Of a stretch of 64,000 bases of DNA, positions 8,047-18,600 are shown one piece after another (the first letter of the stretch is position 1; every line of letters starts with the position of its first letter). The position numbers were made by a program, and so were the translations under genes. The stretch comes from Flavobacterium aquatile LMG 4008 = ATCC 11947 (GTDB lineage: Bacteria > Bacteroidota > Bacteroidia > Flavobacteriales > Flavobacteriaceae): assembly GCF_000757385.1 (NCBI RefSeq), contig NZ_JRHH01000002.1, forward strand, positions 590,612-654,611. The letters run 5' to 3'. The notes under the pieces were generated by a model, which saw only the letters and a list, made by a program, of their open reading frames with translations, was not told the origin of the DNA and made no database searches.

Positions 8047-8871
8047 TTAGATTTTAAAAGTCACTACAGGACGCGTTGCATGATTTACTAAATCCTCACT
8101 GATGCTTCCGTTAAAGAAATGCGACAATCCTTTTCTTCCGTGTGTACTCATTCCAATTAAATCAGCATCAATACTGTTTGCAAAATTTAAAATTCCTTTT
8201 TCAACATTGGTTTCGTTGTAAACGTGCGTTGCTACTTTTTTAACTTCAAATCCTTTTAGGAAATTATTCATCGTTTGCTCAGCAACAGAAGTTGATTTGA
8301 AATTATTCGGAGTATTTACAGTAACTAGGTGAAGTGTAGCATCAAATTTGTTTGCAAATTCTACCACTTTAGCGAAAGGTTTTTTTACTTCATCAGCAAA
8401 GTCAGAAGCGAAAACAAAATCATCAACTTGGAAATCATTTTCTTCTTTTTTGATAATTAATACAGGAACTTCAGAGTTGCGAACTACTTTCTCAGCATTC
8501 GATCCAATAAACATTTCTTTGTATCCGCTGGCTCCGTGAGAACCCATTACAATTAAATCAACATTGTTAATTTGACTAATTTTAAGAATTCCGTCAAATG
8601 CCAATTCAAATTGAACTACTTCCGAAACTTTAATACCGTCAAGATAATCTTCGTCCATTAAATCTTCTAGTTTTCTTATTGCTGCATTTTTGAAAAACAT
8701 TATTTCTGGAATATCAGAACCACTTCCAACAGCGTCACTTCCTTGATGAGGTAGTTCTAACATGTGTAATAAAATGATTTCTCCATCATTTTTTTTAGCG
8801 ATTTGAGCTGCAACTTTTAAAGCATATTCTGCATGGTCTGAAAAGTCAGTAGGTATTAGAATTTTTTTCAT
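8047..8871 (-). CDS. Universal stress protein with two Usp domains
   Basis: The 274 residues form two tandem UspA domains (about 1-140 and 150-274). Each starts with a hydrophobic strand and ends with the ATP-binding type motif: GSHGASGYKEMFIGSNAE in the first half and GMSTHGRKGLSHFFNGS in the second. Two-domain Usp proteins may dimerise internally and bind ATP or AMP under stress. A longer open frame reaches 8946 but its extra 25 residues are hydrophobic and not family-like, whereas the ATG at 8871 gives the usual MKKILIPTDFSDHAE start. The gene stands alone, convergent to the tRNA. Confidence 0.9.
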   Translation of the reverse strand: MKKILIPTDFSDHAEYALKVAAQIAKKNDGEIILLHMLELPHQGSDAVGSGSDIPEIMFFKNAAIRKLEDLMDEDYLDGIKVSEVVQFELAFDGILKISQINNVDLIVMGSHGASGYKEMFIGSNAEKVVRNSEVPVLIIKKEENDFQVDDFVFASDFADEVKKPFAKVVEFANKFDATLHLVTVNTPNNFKSTSVAEQTMNNFLKGFEVKKVATHVYNETNVEKGILNFANSIDADLIGMSTHGRKGLSHFFNGSISEDLVNHATRPVVTFKI

Positions 8872-8972
8872 GATTATAAATAAAGATAAATTTTGTTGTT
8901 TGTTCGTTATTAGAATATAAAGGTATAAAAAAAATATAAAAGCCAATGGTTTTTTAATATAAAAAAAATTCC

Positions 8973-8980
8973 TATATTTG
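8973..8980 (+). promoter_or_regulatory. -7 element of the rimP-nusA-infB operon
   Basis: TATATTTG matches TAnnTTTG. A T-rich stretch (TTTT at 8950-8953) sits 19 bases upstream as a weak -33 element. Expected transcription start is about 8984-8987, about 57 bases before rimP. Confidence 0.6.
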
Positions 8981-9008
8981 CACCATTATTAAACAGAAAT
9001 GGGATAAT

Positions 9009-9034
9009 GAGGGAAGCACTGCTTCCCTCTTTTT
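9009..9034 (+). promoter_or_regulatory. Terminator-like hairpin in the rimP-nusA-infB leader
   Basis: A perfect 9-bp stem GAGGGAAGC (9009-9017) with GCTTCCCTC (9021-9029), a 3-base loop and five T residues (9030-9034) has all parts of an intrinsic terminator, yet lies between the operon promoter and the rimP start, eight bases before the ATG. It suggests attenuation of the operon that encodes the elongation factor NusA; it could also mask the rimP start. No alternative antiterminator pairing was found by eye. Confidence 0.65.
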
Positions 9035-9042
9035 ATAAGAAT

Positions 9043-9510
9043 ATGACATTTAAAGAGCAAGTTTTAAAACTTTTAAATGATGGCTTAACTGATAAGCCTG
9101 AGGTTTTTTTGATAGATTTATCAATTTCAGATACTTACAAAATTATTGTAACTTTGGACGGTGATAATGGAGTAAATCTTCAAGATTGTATAGATATTAG
9201 TAGAGTCATTGAAAATAACTTAGACAGAGAAGAACATGATTTCTCTCTTGAAGTGGCTTCTGTAGGTGTTGGGTCTCCATTAAAATTGATTAGACAATAC
9301 AAGAAAAACGTTGGTAGAACATTAATTGTGAAAACAGCTAATGAAACTATCGAAGCCGAATTAGTTGATGCTAATGATGAAAAAATAGTGTTGTCTTGGA
9401 TGGCTAGAGAGCCAAAAAAGATAGGTAAAGGTAAAGAAACGGTTCAAAAGACTCAAGAAATACCTTATAGTGAAATAAAAGAAGCAGTTGTTACAGTAAA
9501 TTTTAATTAA
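9043..9510 (+). CDS. rimP: Ribosome maturation factor RimP
   Basis: A 155-residue protein needed for 30S subunit maturation in the cytoplasm. The N-terminal alpha/beta domain carries [24 protein letters not shown], the family signature, and the C-terminal part is an SH3-like barrel ([16 protein letters not shown]). It is first in the conserved rimP-nusA-infB order, nine bases before nusA. The ATG at 9043 ([11 protein letters not shown]) is chosen; an upstream in-frame ATG at 9007 lies at the foot of the leader hairpin and would add twelve residues not expected in the family. Confidence 0.92.
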   Translation: MTFKEQVLKLLNDGLTDKPEVFLIDLSISDTYKIIVTLDGDNGVNLQDCIDISRVIENNLDREEHDFSLEVASVGVGSPLKLIRQYKKNVGRTLIVKTANETIEAELVDANDEKIVLSWMAREPKKIGKGKETVQKTQEIPYSEIKEAVVTVNFN

Positions 9511-9519
9511 AACAGAATA

Positions 9520-10761
9520 ATGGAAAATATTGCATTAATCGAATCATTCTCAGAGTTTAAAGACGATAAACTTATTGATCGAGTAACGCTTATGGCGATT
9601 TTAGAAGATGTGTTTAGAAATGCTTTAAAAAAGAAGTATGGTTCTGATGACAATTTTGATATTATCATAAATCCTGATAAAGGAGATATGGAGATTTGGC
9701 AAAGACGTATCGTTGTAGCTGATGATGATTTAGATTTAGAGCACTTAGAAATCACACTTTCTGATGCAAGAAAAATTGAACCCGATTTTGAAATTGGTGA
9801 AGAAGTTTCAGAAGAAGTAAAGTTGATAGATTTAGGAAGAAGAGCTATTTTAGCATTACGTCAAAACTTAATTTCTAAAATACATGAGCACGATAATACT
9901 AACTTGTACAAACAATTTAAAGATATTATTGGCGAAATTTATACAGCAGAAGTGCATCACGTTCGTCCAAGAGTTGTTATCTTGGTGGATGATGAAGGAA
10001 ACGAAATTGTGTTGCCAAAAGAAAAACAAATTCCGTCTGACTTTTTCCGTAAAGGAGATAACGTAAAAGGAATTATTGAAAGCGTTGAATTAAAAGGAAA
10101 TAAACCTCAAATTATTATGTCTAGAACTTCAGAAAAGTTTTTAGAAAAATTATTTGAACAAGAAATTCCAGAAGTTTTTGACGGTTTAATTATGATTAAA
10201 AAAGTAGTAAGAATTCCAGGTGAAAAAGCTAAAGTAGCTGTAGATTCTTATGATGATAGAATTGATCCTGTTGGAGCTTGTGTTGGTATGAAAGGTTCAC
10301 GTATTCATGGAATTGTTCGTGAATTAGGAAACGAAAATATCGACGTAATTAATTACACAACCAATGCATCTTTATTAATAACAAGAGCATTAAGCCCAGC
10401 AAAAGTATCTTCTGTGAAAATCAATGAAGAAACAATGCATGCTGAAGTTTTCTTGAAATTGGAAGAAGTTTCTAAAGCAATTGGTCGTGGTGGTCAAAAC
10501 ATTAAATTAGCAGGACAACTTACAGGTTACGAATTAGACGTAATTAGAGAAGGAAGTACTGCAGAAGATGATGATGTTGAATTAACAGAATTCTCTGATG
10601 AAATCGATGGTTGGATTATTGACGAGTTTGCAAAAATTGGATTAGATACAGCAAGAAGTATTTTAAAACAAGACGTTGCCGATTTAGCAAGAAGAACCGA
10701 TTTAGAAGAAGAAACTATACAAGAAGTAATGCGCATATTGAAAGAAGAGTTCGAGAACTAA
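9520..10761 (+). CDS. nusA: Transcription termination/antitermination factor NusA
   Basis: The 413 residues contain the N-terminal RNA polymerase-binding domain (1-130), an S1 domain (about 135-200), and two KH domains including GMKGSRIHGIVRELGNE and AIGRGGQNIKLAGQLTGYE. As in most Bacteroidota the E. coli C-terminal acidic repeats are absent; the protein ends with a short helical tail after the KH domains. It modulates pausing and termination by RNA polymerase. It lies between rimP and infB, 42 bases before infB, and is likely cotranscribed with both. Confidence 0.95.
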   Translation: MENIALIESFSEFKDDKLIDRVTLMAILEDVFRNALKKKYGSDDNFDIIINPDKGDMEIWQRRIVVADDDLDLEHLEITLSDARKIEPDFEIGEEVSEEVKLIDLGRRAILALRQNLISKIHEHDNTNLYKQFKDIIGEIYTAEVHHVRPRVVILVDDEGNEIVLPKEKQIPSDFFRKGDNVKGIIESVELKGNKPQIIMSRTSEKFLEKLFEQEIPEVFDGLIMIKKVVRIPGEKAKVAVDSYDDRIDPVGACVGMKGSRIHGIVRELGNENIDVINYTTNASLLITRALSPAKVSSVKINEETMHAEVFLKLEEVSKAIGRGGQNIKLAGQLTGYELDVIREGSTAEDDDVELTEFSDEIDGWIIDEFAKIGLDTARSILKQDVADLARRTDLEEETIQEVMRILKEEFEN

Positions 10762-10803
10762 TTTTTCAACCTAAATTAAAAAAAAGAATTTATAAAAGAT
10801 TTT

Positions 10804-13674
10804 ATGTCTGAAGAAAGAAATATTAGAATAAACAAAGTTTTAAGGGAATTAAACATTTCGTTAGAAAGAGCTGTCGATTATCTTAAGGATAAAGGAATTG
10901 CAATAGATGCAAATCCAAACGCTAAGATATCCGACAAGGAGTTTGATATTCTACAAAATCAATTTGCTGGTGATAAAGGCAACAAAGAGGCGTCTAAAGG
11001 TGTTAGCGAAGAGATAAAAAAGGAAAAAGAAGCGCTTCGTCTTGAAAGAGAAAAAGAAATTGAAGACAAAAGAAAAGTAGAAGAAGAGCGTCAACGTCTT
11101 GAAGTTATCAAAGCTAAAGCTGTAGTGTCTGGCCCAAAACAAGTAGGTAAAATTGAACTGGATCCAAAACCAGGTGCTTCAAGTAAGACAGAAGAAGTAA
11201 AAGCTCCAGAAGCCAAACCACAAGAAGTGAAAACTCCTGAGGTGAAAGCACCTGAAGTAAAAATACAAGAGGTTAAAGCTCCAGAAGTGAAAACTCCTGA
11301 AGTTAAAGCTCCAGAAGTAAAAGTTGAAGAGATTAAAGTTCCAGTGGCAGAAGTGAAAGCGCCAAAAGTGGTTGCAATTGAAACTCCTAAAGTGGAAACT
11401 AAAGCAGAAAATACTTCAGAAGTAGTTGAGGATGAAACACACACTACTCAATATCAAAATCTTTCTGGTCCAACATTAACAGGTCAAAAAATCGACTTAT
11501 CGCAATTCAACAAACCTAAGAAAAAAGTTGAAACGCCAAAGATTAATAGCGGAAGTAAATTAAATCCAGATCCGAATAAAAATAAGAGAAAAAGAATCCC
11601 ACCAAAACCAGGTGAAGCACGTCCAAATACAGGTGGAAATGCCGCAGGAGGAAATACTGGAGGTCCAAATAGACCAGCTGGTGGAAATAAATTTACAGCA
11701 AATAAACCTGGCGGTGGCGGTGGTTTCCAAAAAGGAAATCGTCCAGCTATTGTTCAAAAAGTCGAGCCTACTGAAGAGGAAGTTAAAAACCAAATCAAAG
11801 AAACTCTTGAAAGACTTCAAGGTAAAGGTTCTAAATCTAAAGCTGCAAAATACAGAAGAGATAAAAGAGATACGCACCGTCAACGTTCAGATGATGAGCA
11901 AAAAGCAATCGATGAAGGAAGTAAAACTATCAAAGTAACAGAATTCGTTACTGTTGGTGAAGTTGCTACCATGATGGATGTGCCAATTACAAAAGTGATT
12001 GGAACTTGTATGTCACTTGGAATAATGGTTACAATGAACCAGCGTTTAGATGCAGAAACATTGTCAATCGTTGCGGACGAGTTTGGATATGAAGTAGAAT
12101 TTATCACAACAGATTTAGAAGATTCTATTGATGTTGTCGTAGATAGAGAAGAAGATTTAATTACTCGTGCACCAATCGTTACCGTTATGGGTCACGTAGA
12201 TCACGGTAAAACATCGTTACTTGATAATATCCGTAAAGAAAATGTAATCGCTGGAGAATCTGGAGGAATTACGCAACATATCGGAGCTTACGGAGTAACT
12301 CTTGATGGTGGACAAAAAATAACTTTCCTTGATACACCAGGTCACGAGGCGTTTACCGCAATGCGTGCACGTGGAGCTCAAGTTACAGATATTGCAATTA
12401 TTGTAATCGCTGCGGACGATGACATCATGCCTCAAACAAAAGAAGCAATTTCTCACGCTCAGGCGGCAAATGTTCCTATGATATTTGCAATTAACAAAAT
12501 TGATAAACAAGGTGCTAATCCTGAAAAAATCAAGGAGAAATTAGCCGGAATGAATTTACTTGTTGAAGATTGGGGTGGAAAATATCAATCACATGATATT
12601 TCTGCAAAATCTGGAATTGGAGTAAAAGAACTATTAGAAAAAGTATTGCTTGAAGCTGAAATTTTAGACCTAAAAGCTAACCCAAATAAACCAGCTGTTG
12701 GTACGGTTGTAGAAGCTCAACTTGATAAAGGTAGAGGATATATTTCTACAATATTAGTACAATCTGGGACATTAAAAATTGGAGATTACGTTCTTGCTGG
12801 AAAAAACCATGGTAAGGTTAAAGCAATGCACGATGAGCGTGGAAATAATATTACAGAAGCTGGACCATCAACACCAATATCTATTTTAGGATTGGATGGT
12901 GCGTCAACTGCTGGAGATAAATTCAACGTTTTTGAAGACGAAAGAGAAGCCAAACAAATTGCTGCCAAACGTACTCAGTTAATGCGTGAACAATCGGTAA
13001 GAACACAGCGTCACATTACTCTTGCAGAGATTGGTCGTCGTATCGCTCTTGGACAATTTAAAGAACTTAATATTATCCTTAAAGGAGATGTTGATGGTTC
13101 GGTTGAAGCACTTTCGAGTGAATTCACAAAATTATCGACAGAAGAAATTCAGATTAATATTATACATAAAGGAGTTGGAGCAATTACAGAAACCGACGTT
13201 ATGTTGGCATCTGCGTCAGACGCAATTATCATCGGATTTAACGTTCGTCCTGCCGGAAGTGCTCGTCAATTAGCTATGAAAGAAGAAATTGATATTAGAA
13301 ATTACTCTATTATTTATGACGCTATCAACGACTTAAAAGATGCGATGGAAGGAATGCTTTCTCCAGAAATGAAGGAAGAAATTACTGGAACTGCCGAAAT
13401 TCGTGAAACATTCAAGATTTCAAAAGTGGGTACAATTGCTGGATGTATGGTTACAGATGGTAAAATATTCAGAAACTCTAAAATACGTTTAATCCGTGAA
13501 GGAGTTGTAATTTTCACTGGAGAATTATCTACACTAAAACGTTTTAAAGACGATGTAAAAGAAGTTTCAAAAGGATACGATTGTGGTATTCAATTAAAGA
13601 ATTACAACGAAATAGAGCAATTAGATATTATCGAAGCGTTCCAAGAAGTAGAAGTAAAGAAAAAGTTGAAATAA
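10804..13674 (+). CDS. infB: Translation initiation factor IF-2
   Basis: A 956-residue GTPase that places initiator tRNA on the 30S subunit. It has an IF2 N-terminal domain (about 5-55), a long low-complexity linker, and the G domain with G1 GHVDHGKTS at about 463, [12 protein letters not shown] (G3) and NKID (G4), followed by beta-barrel domains and the C-terminal fMet-tRNA-binding domain. The linker has a Pro-Glu-Val-Lys repeat of period four to five residues (about 130-205; PEVKAPEVK units), a Gly/Asn/Pro-rich segment and a basic helix ([13 protein letters not shown]). Linker length is typical of the phylum. It is the last gene of the operon and is followed by a strong terminator. Confidence 0.96.
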   Translation: MSEERNIRINKVLRELNISLERAVDYLKDKGIAIDANPNAKISDKEFDILQNQFAGDKGNKEASKGVSEEIKKEKEALRLEREKEIEDKRKVEEERQRLEVIKAKAVVSGPKQVGKIELDPKPGASSKTEEVKAPEAKPQEVKTPEVKAPEVKIQEVKAPEVKTPEVKAPEVKVEEIKVPVAEVKAPKVVAIETPKVETKAENTSEVVEDETHTTQYQNLSGPTLTGQKIDLSQFNKPKKKVETPKINSGSKLNPDPNKNKRKRIPPKPGEARPNTGGNAAGGNTGGPNRPAGGNKFTANKPGGGGGFQKGNRPAIVQKVEPTEEEVKNQIKETLERLQGKGSKSKAAKYRRDKRDTHRQRSDDEQKAIDEGSKTIKVTEFVTVGEVATMMDVPITKVIGTCMSLGIMVTMNQRLDAETLSIVADEFGYEVEFITTDLEDSIDVVVDREEDLITRAPIVTVMGHVDHGKTSLLDNIRKENVIAGESGGITQHIGAYGVTLDGGQKITFLDTPGHEAFTAMRARGAQVTDIAIIVIAADDDIMPQTKEAISHAQAANVPMIFAINKIDKQGANPEKIKEKLAGMNLLVEDWGGKYQSHDISAKSGIGVKELLEKVLLEAEILDLKANPNKPAVGTVVEAQLDKGRGYISTILVQSGTLKIGDYVLAGKNHGKVKAMHDERGNNITEAGPSTPISILGLDGASTAGDKFNVFEDEREAKQIAAKRTQLMREQSVRTQRHITLAEIGRRIALGQFKELNIILKGDVDGSVEALSSEFTKLSTEEIQINIIHKGVGAITETDVMLASASDAIIIGFNVRPAGSARQLAMKEEIDIRNYSIIYDAINDLKDAMEGMLSPEMKEEITGTAEIRETFKISKVGTIAGCMVTDGKIFRNSKIRLIREGVVIFTGELSTLKRFKDDVKEVSKGYDCGIQLKNYNEIEQLDIIEAFQEVEVKKKLK

Positions 13675-13684
13675 GAACAAATAA

Positions 13685-13710
13685 AAAATCCCGAGAAATC
13701 GGGATTTTTT
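13685..13710. terminator. Terminator between infB and the convergent SPOR gene
   Basis: Stem AAAATCCCGA (13685-13694) with TCGGGATTTT (13699-13708), GAAA loop, flanking A and T runs. It can act in both directions and overlaps the stop of the SPOR gene. Confidence 0.85.
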
Positions 13711-14099
13711 TATTTACTAGGTTTTATTAAAATTGAATTTGGATATTTTTTTCGAACTAAATTCAAATTTCGTTCAGCTTCAATTCTTGTTTTAAAATTA
13801 CCAACGATAACTTTATAAGCCGGAGTACTAAAAATTATTGTAGCATCATAGTTTTTAAATTCTCTTTTAAAGTCAATCAATGCTTTTTTAGAACTCTCAC
13901 TATTTCCATTAAAAATCTGTATTTTATATCTGTTATTGATTGTTATTGAGGAGTTTATTCTTCTTTTTTCGTTTAATAACTGCTCAAAATTGTCATCTTG
14001 ACTAACAGTGACGCTTTGTGCATTTACAGTTGAAAATGAATTTAAAATGATAAAAGTCAACAGTGAATAAATGACTCTTTTTTCCGATAAATAGTTCAT
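13710..14099 (-). CDS. Exported SPOR-domain protein
   Basis: The 129-residue product has a signal peptide (YSLLTFIILNSFSTVNA) and then one SPOR-like fold near the C-terminus: YKIQIFNGNSESSKKALIDFKREFKN and later YKVIVGNFKTRIEAERNLNLVRKKYPNSILIKP, split here only for reading. SPOR domains bind peptidoglycan with denuded glycan strands, so a periplasmic cell-wall role is likely. The ATG at 14099 is preferred to one seven codons earlier because it lies directly ahead of the signal peptide and 18 bases after a minus-strand TACATTTG. Confidence 0.85.
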   Translation of the reverse strand: MNYLSEKRVIYSLLTFIILNSFSTVNAQSVTVSQDDNFEQLLNEKRRINSSITINNRYKIQIFNGNSESSKKALIDFKREFKNYDATIIFSTPAYKVIVGNFKTRIEAERNLNLVRKKYPNSILIKPSK

Positions 14100-14117
14100 A
14101 ATAGTTTGATTTATATG

Positions 14118-14125
14118 CAAATGTA
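14118..14125 (-). promoter_or_regulatory. -7 element for the SPOR-protein gene
   Basis: On the minus strand the bases read TACATTTG, a full match to TAnnTTTG, ending 18 bases before the ATG. Confidence 0.5.
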
Positions 14126-14201
14126 CTACTTCTTAAATTAACCAAAACACCTAATATTATTTAGAATTAATATAAATTAAGAATTAAGATATATTTAAGG
14201 T

Positions 14202-14231
14202 TTTGAGAATAATTCTTAAGTCGTATTTTTG
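14202..14231 (+). promoter_or_regulatory. Promoter of the act-cox respiratory operon
   Basis: TTTG at 14202-14205, an 18-base spacer and TATTTTTG at 14224-14231. A 9-bp inverted repeat, TTAAGAATT (14177-14185) and AATTCTTAA (14211-14219), brackets the -33 element and could be an operator, though it is AT-rich. The leader to actA is about 80 bases. Confidence 0.55.
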
Positions 14232-14316
14232 TGCAAGTTTTTAAAAATGTACAATGTTTTTCTATAATTATTCAATAGAAAAAATCATACCAAAATTGTC
14301 GATAATCATTAACTAT

Positions 14317-15666
14317 ATGAAAAAAGTGGGTAACCATAATTCGATTTCTAGGAATTTAATTCTAAGCTTAGCTTTAATGCTAACAATTTCCTTAACTTCA
14401 TTTGCTCAAGATGCTGCGCCTGTAACGGCTGCTCCTGCTACTGATGTTGCTGCAACTCCAGCCGCTGCTCCTGCTGCCGGTGGTGATGCTGTAAAAGGTA
14501 AAGAACTTTTTAATGCCAATTGTGCTGCTTGTCACAAATTAGATGCTAAAGCAACTGGTCCTGCACTTCGCGGTGTAGCGAACAAGTATGACATGGCTTG
14601 GATTTACAAATGGGTAAATAACAGTTCTGAACTAATTAAATCAGGTGATGCAAAAGCTGTAAAAATATTTGAAGAATACAATAAGTCTGTAATGACTGCG
14701 TTTCCTCAATTATCAACTGCAGATATTGATAACATTATCGCTTACACTTCAGAAGTTAAGCCAGAAGCTCCAACTGGAATGCAAATCAGTAATGGTGGTC
14801 TTCAAGCAAAAGACGAAAATTCAATTTCAAACAACGTAATTTTAGGGTTTTTAGTAACAGTAATGTTATTATTAATTGTGATGTTGTTCCTTGTTTATAA
14901 CATGTTGAACAGAATTGCTGCTTCTAAAGGATTAGAGATTCCTAAAAAAGATAATTCTTTATTATCAGTTTGGAGAGCATTCGCAAGAAATCAATTCTTG
15001 GTTTTAGTTTCTTCAATCTTTTTATTGCTTGCAAGTGGTTATTTTGTTTACGGATATTTATCTCAAATTGGTGTAGATCAAAACTACGCCCCAATTCAAC
15101 CGATACATTTCTCTCATAGAATTCACGCTGGAAGTAATGGTGTTGATTGTAAATACTGTCACTCTGCGGCTCGTGTTAGTAAAAATGCTGGTATTCCTTC
15201 ATTAAATGTTTGTATGAACTGTCATAAAAACATTGCTGAAGTTGCAGATACAACCGCGACACCAGAATACTCTAAAGCATTCTACGATGGAGAAATCCAA
15301 AAATTATATACTGCTGTTGGTTGGGATAAGTCAACTCAAAAATATACAGGAAAAACAAAACCAGTGAAATGGGTTCGTATTCATAACTTACAGGATTTCG
15401 TTTACTTCAATCACTCACAACACGTTTCTGTTGCTGGAATTGAGTGTCAAAAATGTCACGGTGAAGTTCAAACGTATGAAATCCAAAAACAATTCGCTCC
15501 ATTAACAATGGGATGGTGTATCGATTGTCACCGTAAAACCGATGTTAAAATGGAAGGAAATGCTTACTACGATAAAATTCACAAAGAACTTTCTAAAAAA
15601 TACGGTGTAGACAAATTGACTGCTGCACAAATGGGAGGTTTAGAATGCGGTAAGTGTCACTATTAA
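14317..15666 (+). CDS. actA: Alternative complex III subunit ActA, hexaheme cytochrome c
   Basis: The 449 residues start with a signal peptide and an Ala/Pro-rich linker, then a monoheme cytochrome c domain (CAACH at 69-73), two membrane helices (about 175-200 and 227-250), and a periplasmic multiheme domain with CKYCH at 278, CMNCH at 299, CQKCH at 377, CIDCH at 401 and CGKCH at 444. The last heme site is followed by a single Tyr and the stop codon. Classical ActA has five hemes; the extra N-terminal cytochrome is a fusion common in this phylum. ActA passes electrons from quinol oxidation toward cytochrome oxidase. The ATG at 14317 is chosen because it precedes the signal peptide; a longer open frame adds 21 unlikely residues. 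Confidence 0.93.
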   Translation: MKKVGNHNSISRNLILSLALMLTISLTSFAQDAAPVTAAPATDVAATPAAAPAAGGDAVKGKELFNANCAACHKLDAKATGPALRGVANKYDMAWIYKWVNNSSELIKSGDAKAVKIFEEYNKSVMTAFPQLSTADIDNIIAYTSEVKPEAPTGMQISNGGLQAKDENSISNNVILGFLVTVMLLLIVMLFLVYNMLNRIAASKGLEIPKKDNSLLSVWRAFARNQFLVLVSSIFLLLASGYFVYGYLSQIGVDQNYAPIQPIHFSHRIHAGSNGVDCKYCHSAARVSKNAGIPSLNVCMNCHKNIAEVADTTATPEYSKAFYDGEIQKLYTAVGWDKSTQKYTGKTKPVKWVRIHNLQDFVYFNHSQHVSVAGIECQKCHGEVQTYEIQKQFAPLTMGWCIDCHRKTDVKMEGNAYYDKIHKELSKKYGVDKLTAAQMGGLECGKCHY

Positions 15667-15699
15667 TCAATTTATTAAGAAGCTAATAATATATATACG

Positions 15700-18600
15700 A
15701 TGTCATCAAACAAAAAATACTGGAAAAGTGTTGAAGAACTAAACGAAAATAGTTCTATTGTTGAGACGCTTAAAAATAACGAATTTGTGGAAGCAATTCC
15801 AACAGATGAATTTTTAGGAGACGCAGCATCTTTGTCATCATCATCAACTACTCGTCGTGATTTTTTAAAATACGTTGGATTTAGTACAGCAGCAGCTACA
15901 TTAGCAGCTTGTGAAGGTCCAGTGCATAAATCAATTCCTTACGTAGTACAACCAGAGCAAATTATTCCTGGTATTGCAGATTTTTATGCAACTACTATGT
16001 TTGACGGTTTTGATTTTGCCAATCTTTTAGTTAAAACTCGTGAAGGTCGTCCTATCAAAATAGACAACAACAAAATCGAAGGTGCAAAATTTGCTGCAAA
16101 TGCAAGAGTTCATGCTTCAGTTTTGTCATTGTATGATAGTATGCGTTTGAAATCACCAATGATTAATCAAAAAAACGCCAATTGGACTGAAGTAGATGCT
16201 AAAATTAAATCAAGTTTAGCTGATGCAAAAGCTAAAGGTGGTCAAGTAGTTTTATTGACTAACACATTAGCAAGTCCTTCAACTGAAAAATTGATTGCAG
16301 ATTTCTTAGCTAAAAATCCAAATTCAAAACATGTAATTTATGACGCTGTTTCAGAATCGGCTGCTTTAGATGCTTTCGAAACTGTTTACGGTCAAAGAGC
16401 TCTTGTAGATTACGATTTTTCAAAAGCAAATACAATAGTTTCTATCGGTGCTGATTTCTTAGGTGATTGGCAAGGTGGAAGTTTTGATTCAGGTTATGCA
16501 AAAGGTAGAATTCCTCAAGCAGGAAAAATGTCTAAGCATATCCAATTTGAAGCAAACATGACTTTATCTGGTGCTGCTGCCGATAAAAGAGTTGCAATGT
16601 CTGTTGCAAATCAAAAGCAAGCATTAGTTAAAATATATAATGTAATAACTGGTTCTTCAATTGCATCTTCTTTAGGAAAAGAATTTGATACTGAAGTAAC
16701 AAAAGCTGCAAAACAATTACAAGATGCAGGAAGTAAAGGTGTTTTAGTATCTGGAATTCAAGATAAAAACGCACAACTTTTAGTTATTGCAATCAATCAA
16801 GTTTTAGCAAGTGAGGCATTCTCAACTACTGGAGCAAGACAAATTAGAAAAGGATCAAACGAAAAAGTAGCTCAATTAATCGCTGATTTAAATGCTGGAA
16901 CTGTTCACACATTAATCATGAGTGGCGTAAATCCAGTTTATACTTTAGCAAACAGTGAAGCATTTATATCTGGACTTAAAAAGACAAAATTATCTGTTGC
17001 ATTTTCTTTGAAAGAAGATGAAACAGCATCTATAACTACAATTGCTGCGGCTGTTCCTCATTATTTAGAATCTTGGAACGACCACAGTTTAACTGCAGGA
17101 ACATATTCATTAACTCAACCAACAATTCGTCCATTATTCAATACGAAACAATTTCAAGATGTTTTATTGTCTTTAAATGGTGCTGGTGGTACTTTTTATG
17201 ATTATTTAAAAGTAAATTCTGGAGCATTTGTTGCAGGAACTTCTTGGAATAAAGTAGTTCATGATGGTATTTTCGTTGGTGCGGCTTCTACTGTTTCTGG
17301 TGGAACTGCTGATTATGCTTCGGCTGCTAATGCATTATCACAAGCAAAACCTGTCGCTGGATTTGAATTGGTTTTATATACTAAAACTGGTTTAGGTGAT
17401 GGACAACAAGCAAATAACCCATGGTTACAAGAATTTCCAGATCCAATCACAAGAGTTTCTTGGGATAACTATTTAACTGTTTCTAAAGCTGATGCTGAAG
17501 AATTAAAATTAGGAAATGAAATCGTTGCTAATGGTGGTTTAAATGGTAGTTATGCAACAGTAAAAGTTGGAAAAACTGAACTTAAAGTGCCAGTTATTAT
17601 TCAGCCAGGTCAAGCTAAAGGAACTGTTGGTTTATCTTTAGGATATGGTCGTAAAGCGGCTTTAAAAGAAGAAATGCAAGTAGGTGTTAACGCTTACGTA
17701 TTATATAATAATTTCGATAATGTTCAAGCTGCACAATTAGTAAAAGCTGATGGTGAACACGAATTTGCAAGTGTTCAATCTCAGAAAACATTAATGGGTA
17801 GAGGTGATATTGTTAAAGAAACTACATTAGCAGTTTACAAAGAGGCTAGTGCTAAAGGTGATATCAAAGCATTTAATGCTCCACCAATGGTATCTTTAGA
17901 TCACAAAGAAGTAGAAGCTACAAAGGTGGATTTATGGGAGTCATTTGACCGTTCAGTAGGACATCACTTTAACCTTTCTATCGATTTAAATGCTTGTACA
18001 GGTTGTGGAGCTTGTGTAATTGCTTGTCATGCAGAAAATAACGTACCAGTTGTTGGTAAAGACGAAGTAAGAAGAAGTCGTGATATGCACTGGTTGCGTA
18101 TTGACAGATATTATTCGTCAGAAGATACTTTCGCAGGTGATAATAAGAAAAAAGAAGAATTTGACGGTTTAACTGGAGATAAAGGTTCATTAAGCGGATT
18201 TGGAGAAATGGAAGATCCATCAGATAATCCTCAAGTAGTTTTCCAACCAGTAATGTGTCAACACTGTAATCATGCACCTTGTGAAACAGTTTGCCCGGTT
18301 GCTGCAACATCTCACGGTCGTCAAGGTCAAAACCAAATGGCTTACAACAGATGTGTTGGAACTAGATATTGTGCAAACAACTGTCCTTATAAAGTACGTC
18401 GTTTCAACTGGTTCTTATATAACAATAATGATGAATTTAATTTCCATATGAATGACGATTTAGGTCGTATGGTAATTAATCCAGATGTTAACGTTCGTTC
18501 TCGTGGAGTTATGGAAAAATGTTCATTGTGTATTCAAATGACGCAAAAAACAATTTTGACAGCTAAACGTGAAGGTAGAGAAGTAAAAGCAGATGAATTT

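Noticed and set aside
8872..8946. Longer N-terminus for the universal stress protein
   Set aside because: The 25 extra residues are hydrophobic and unlike the family; the ATG at 8871 gives the standard start.
9007..9042. Upstream ATG for RimP
   Set aside because: It sits at the base of the leader hairpin and adds residues encoded by the hairpin itself.
10527..10736. Antisense frames in nusA and other housekeeping genes
   Set aside because: They have no start signals or recognisable domains and overlap conserved coding sequence.
11197..11420. Possible CRISPR-like or tandem DNA array
   Set aside because: The repetition is at codon level (PEVK-type) inside IF-2, without equal spacers; such linkers are normal in the phylum.
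11091..11444. Repetitive Ser/Thr/Gly-rich frame antisense to infB
   Set aside because: It is the mirror of the Pro-Glu-Val-Lys linker repeat of IF-2; the sense frame is a well-conserved gene.
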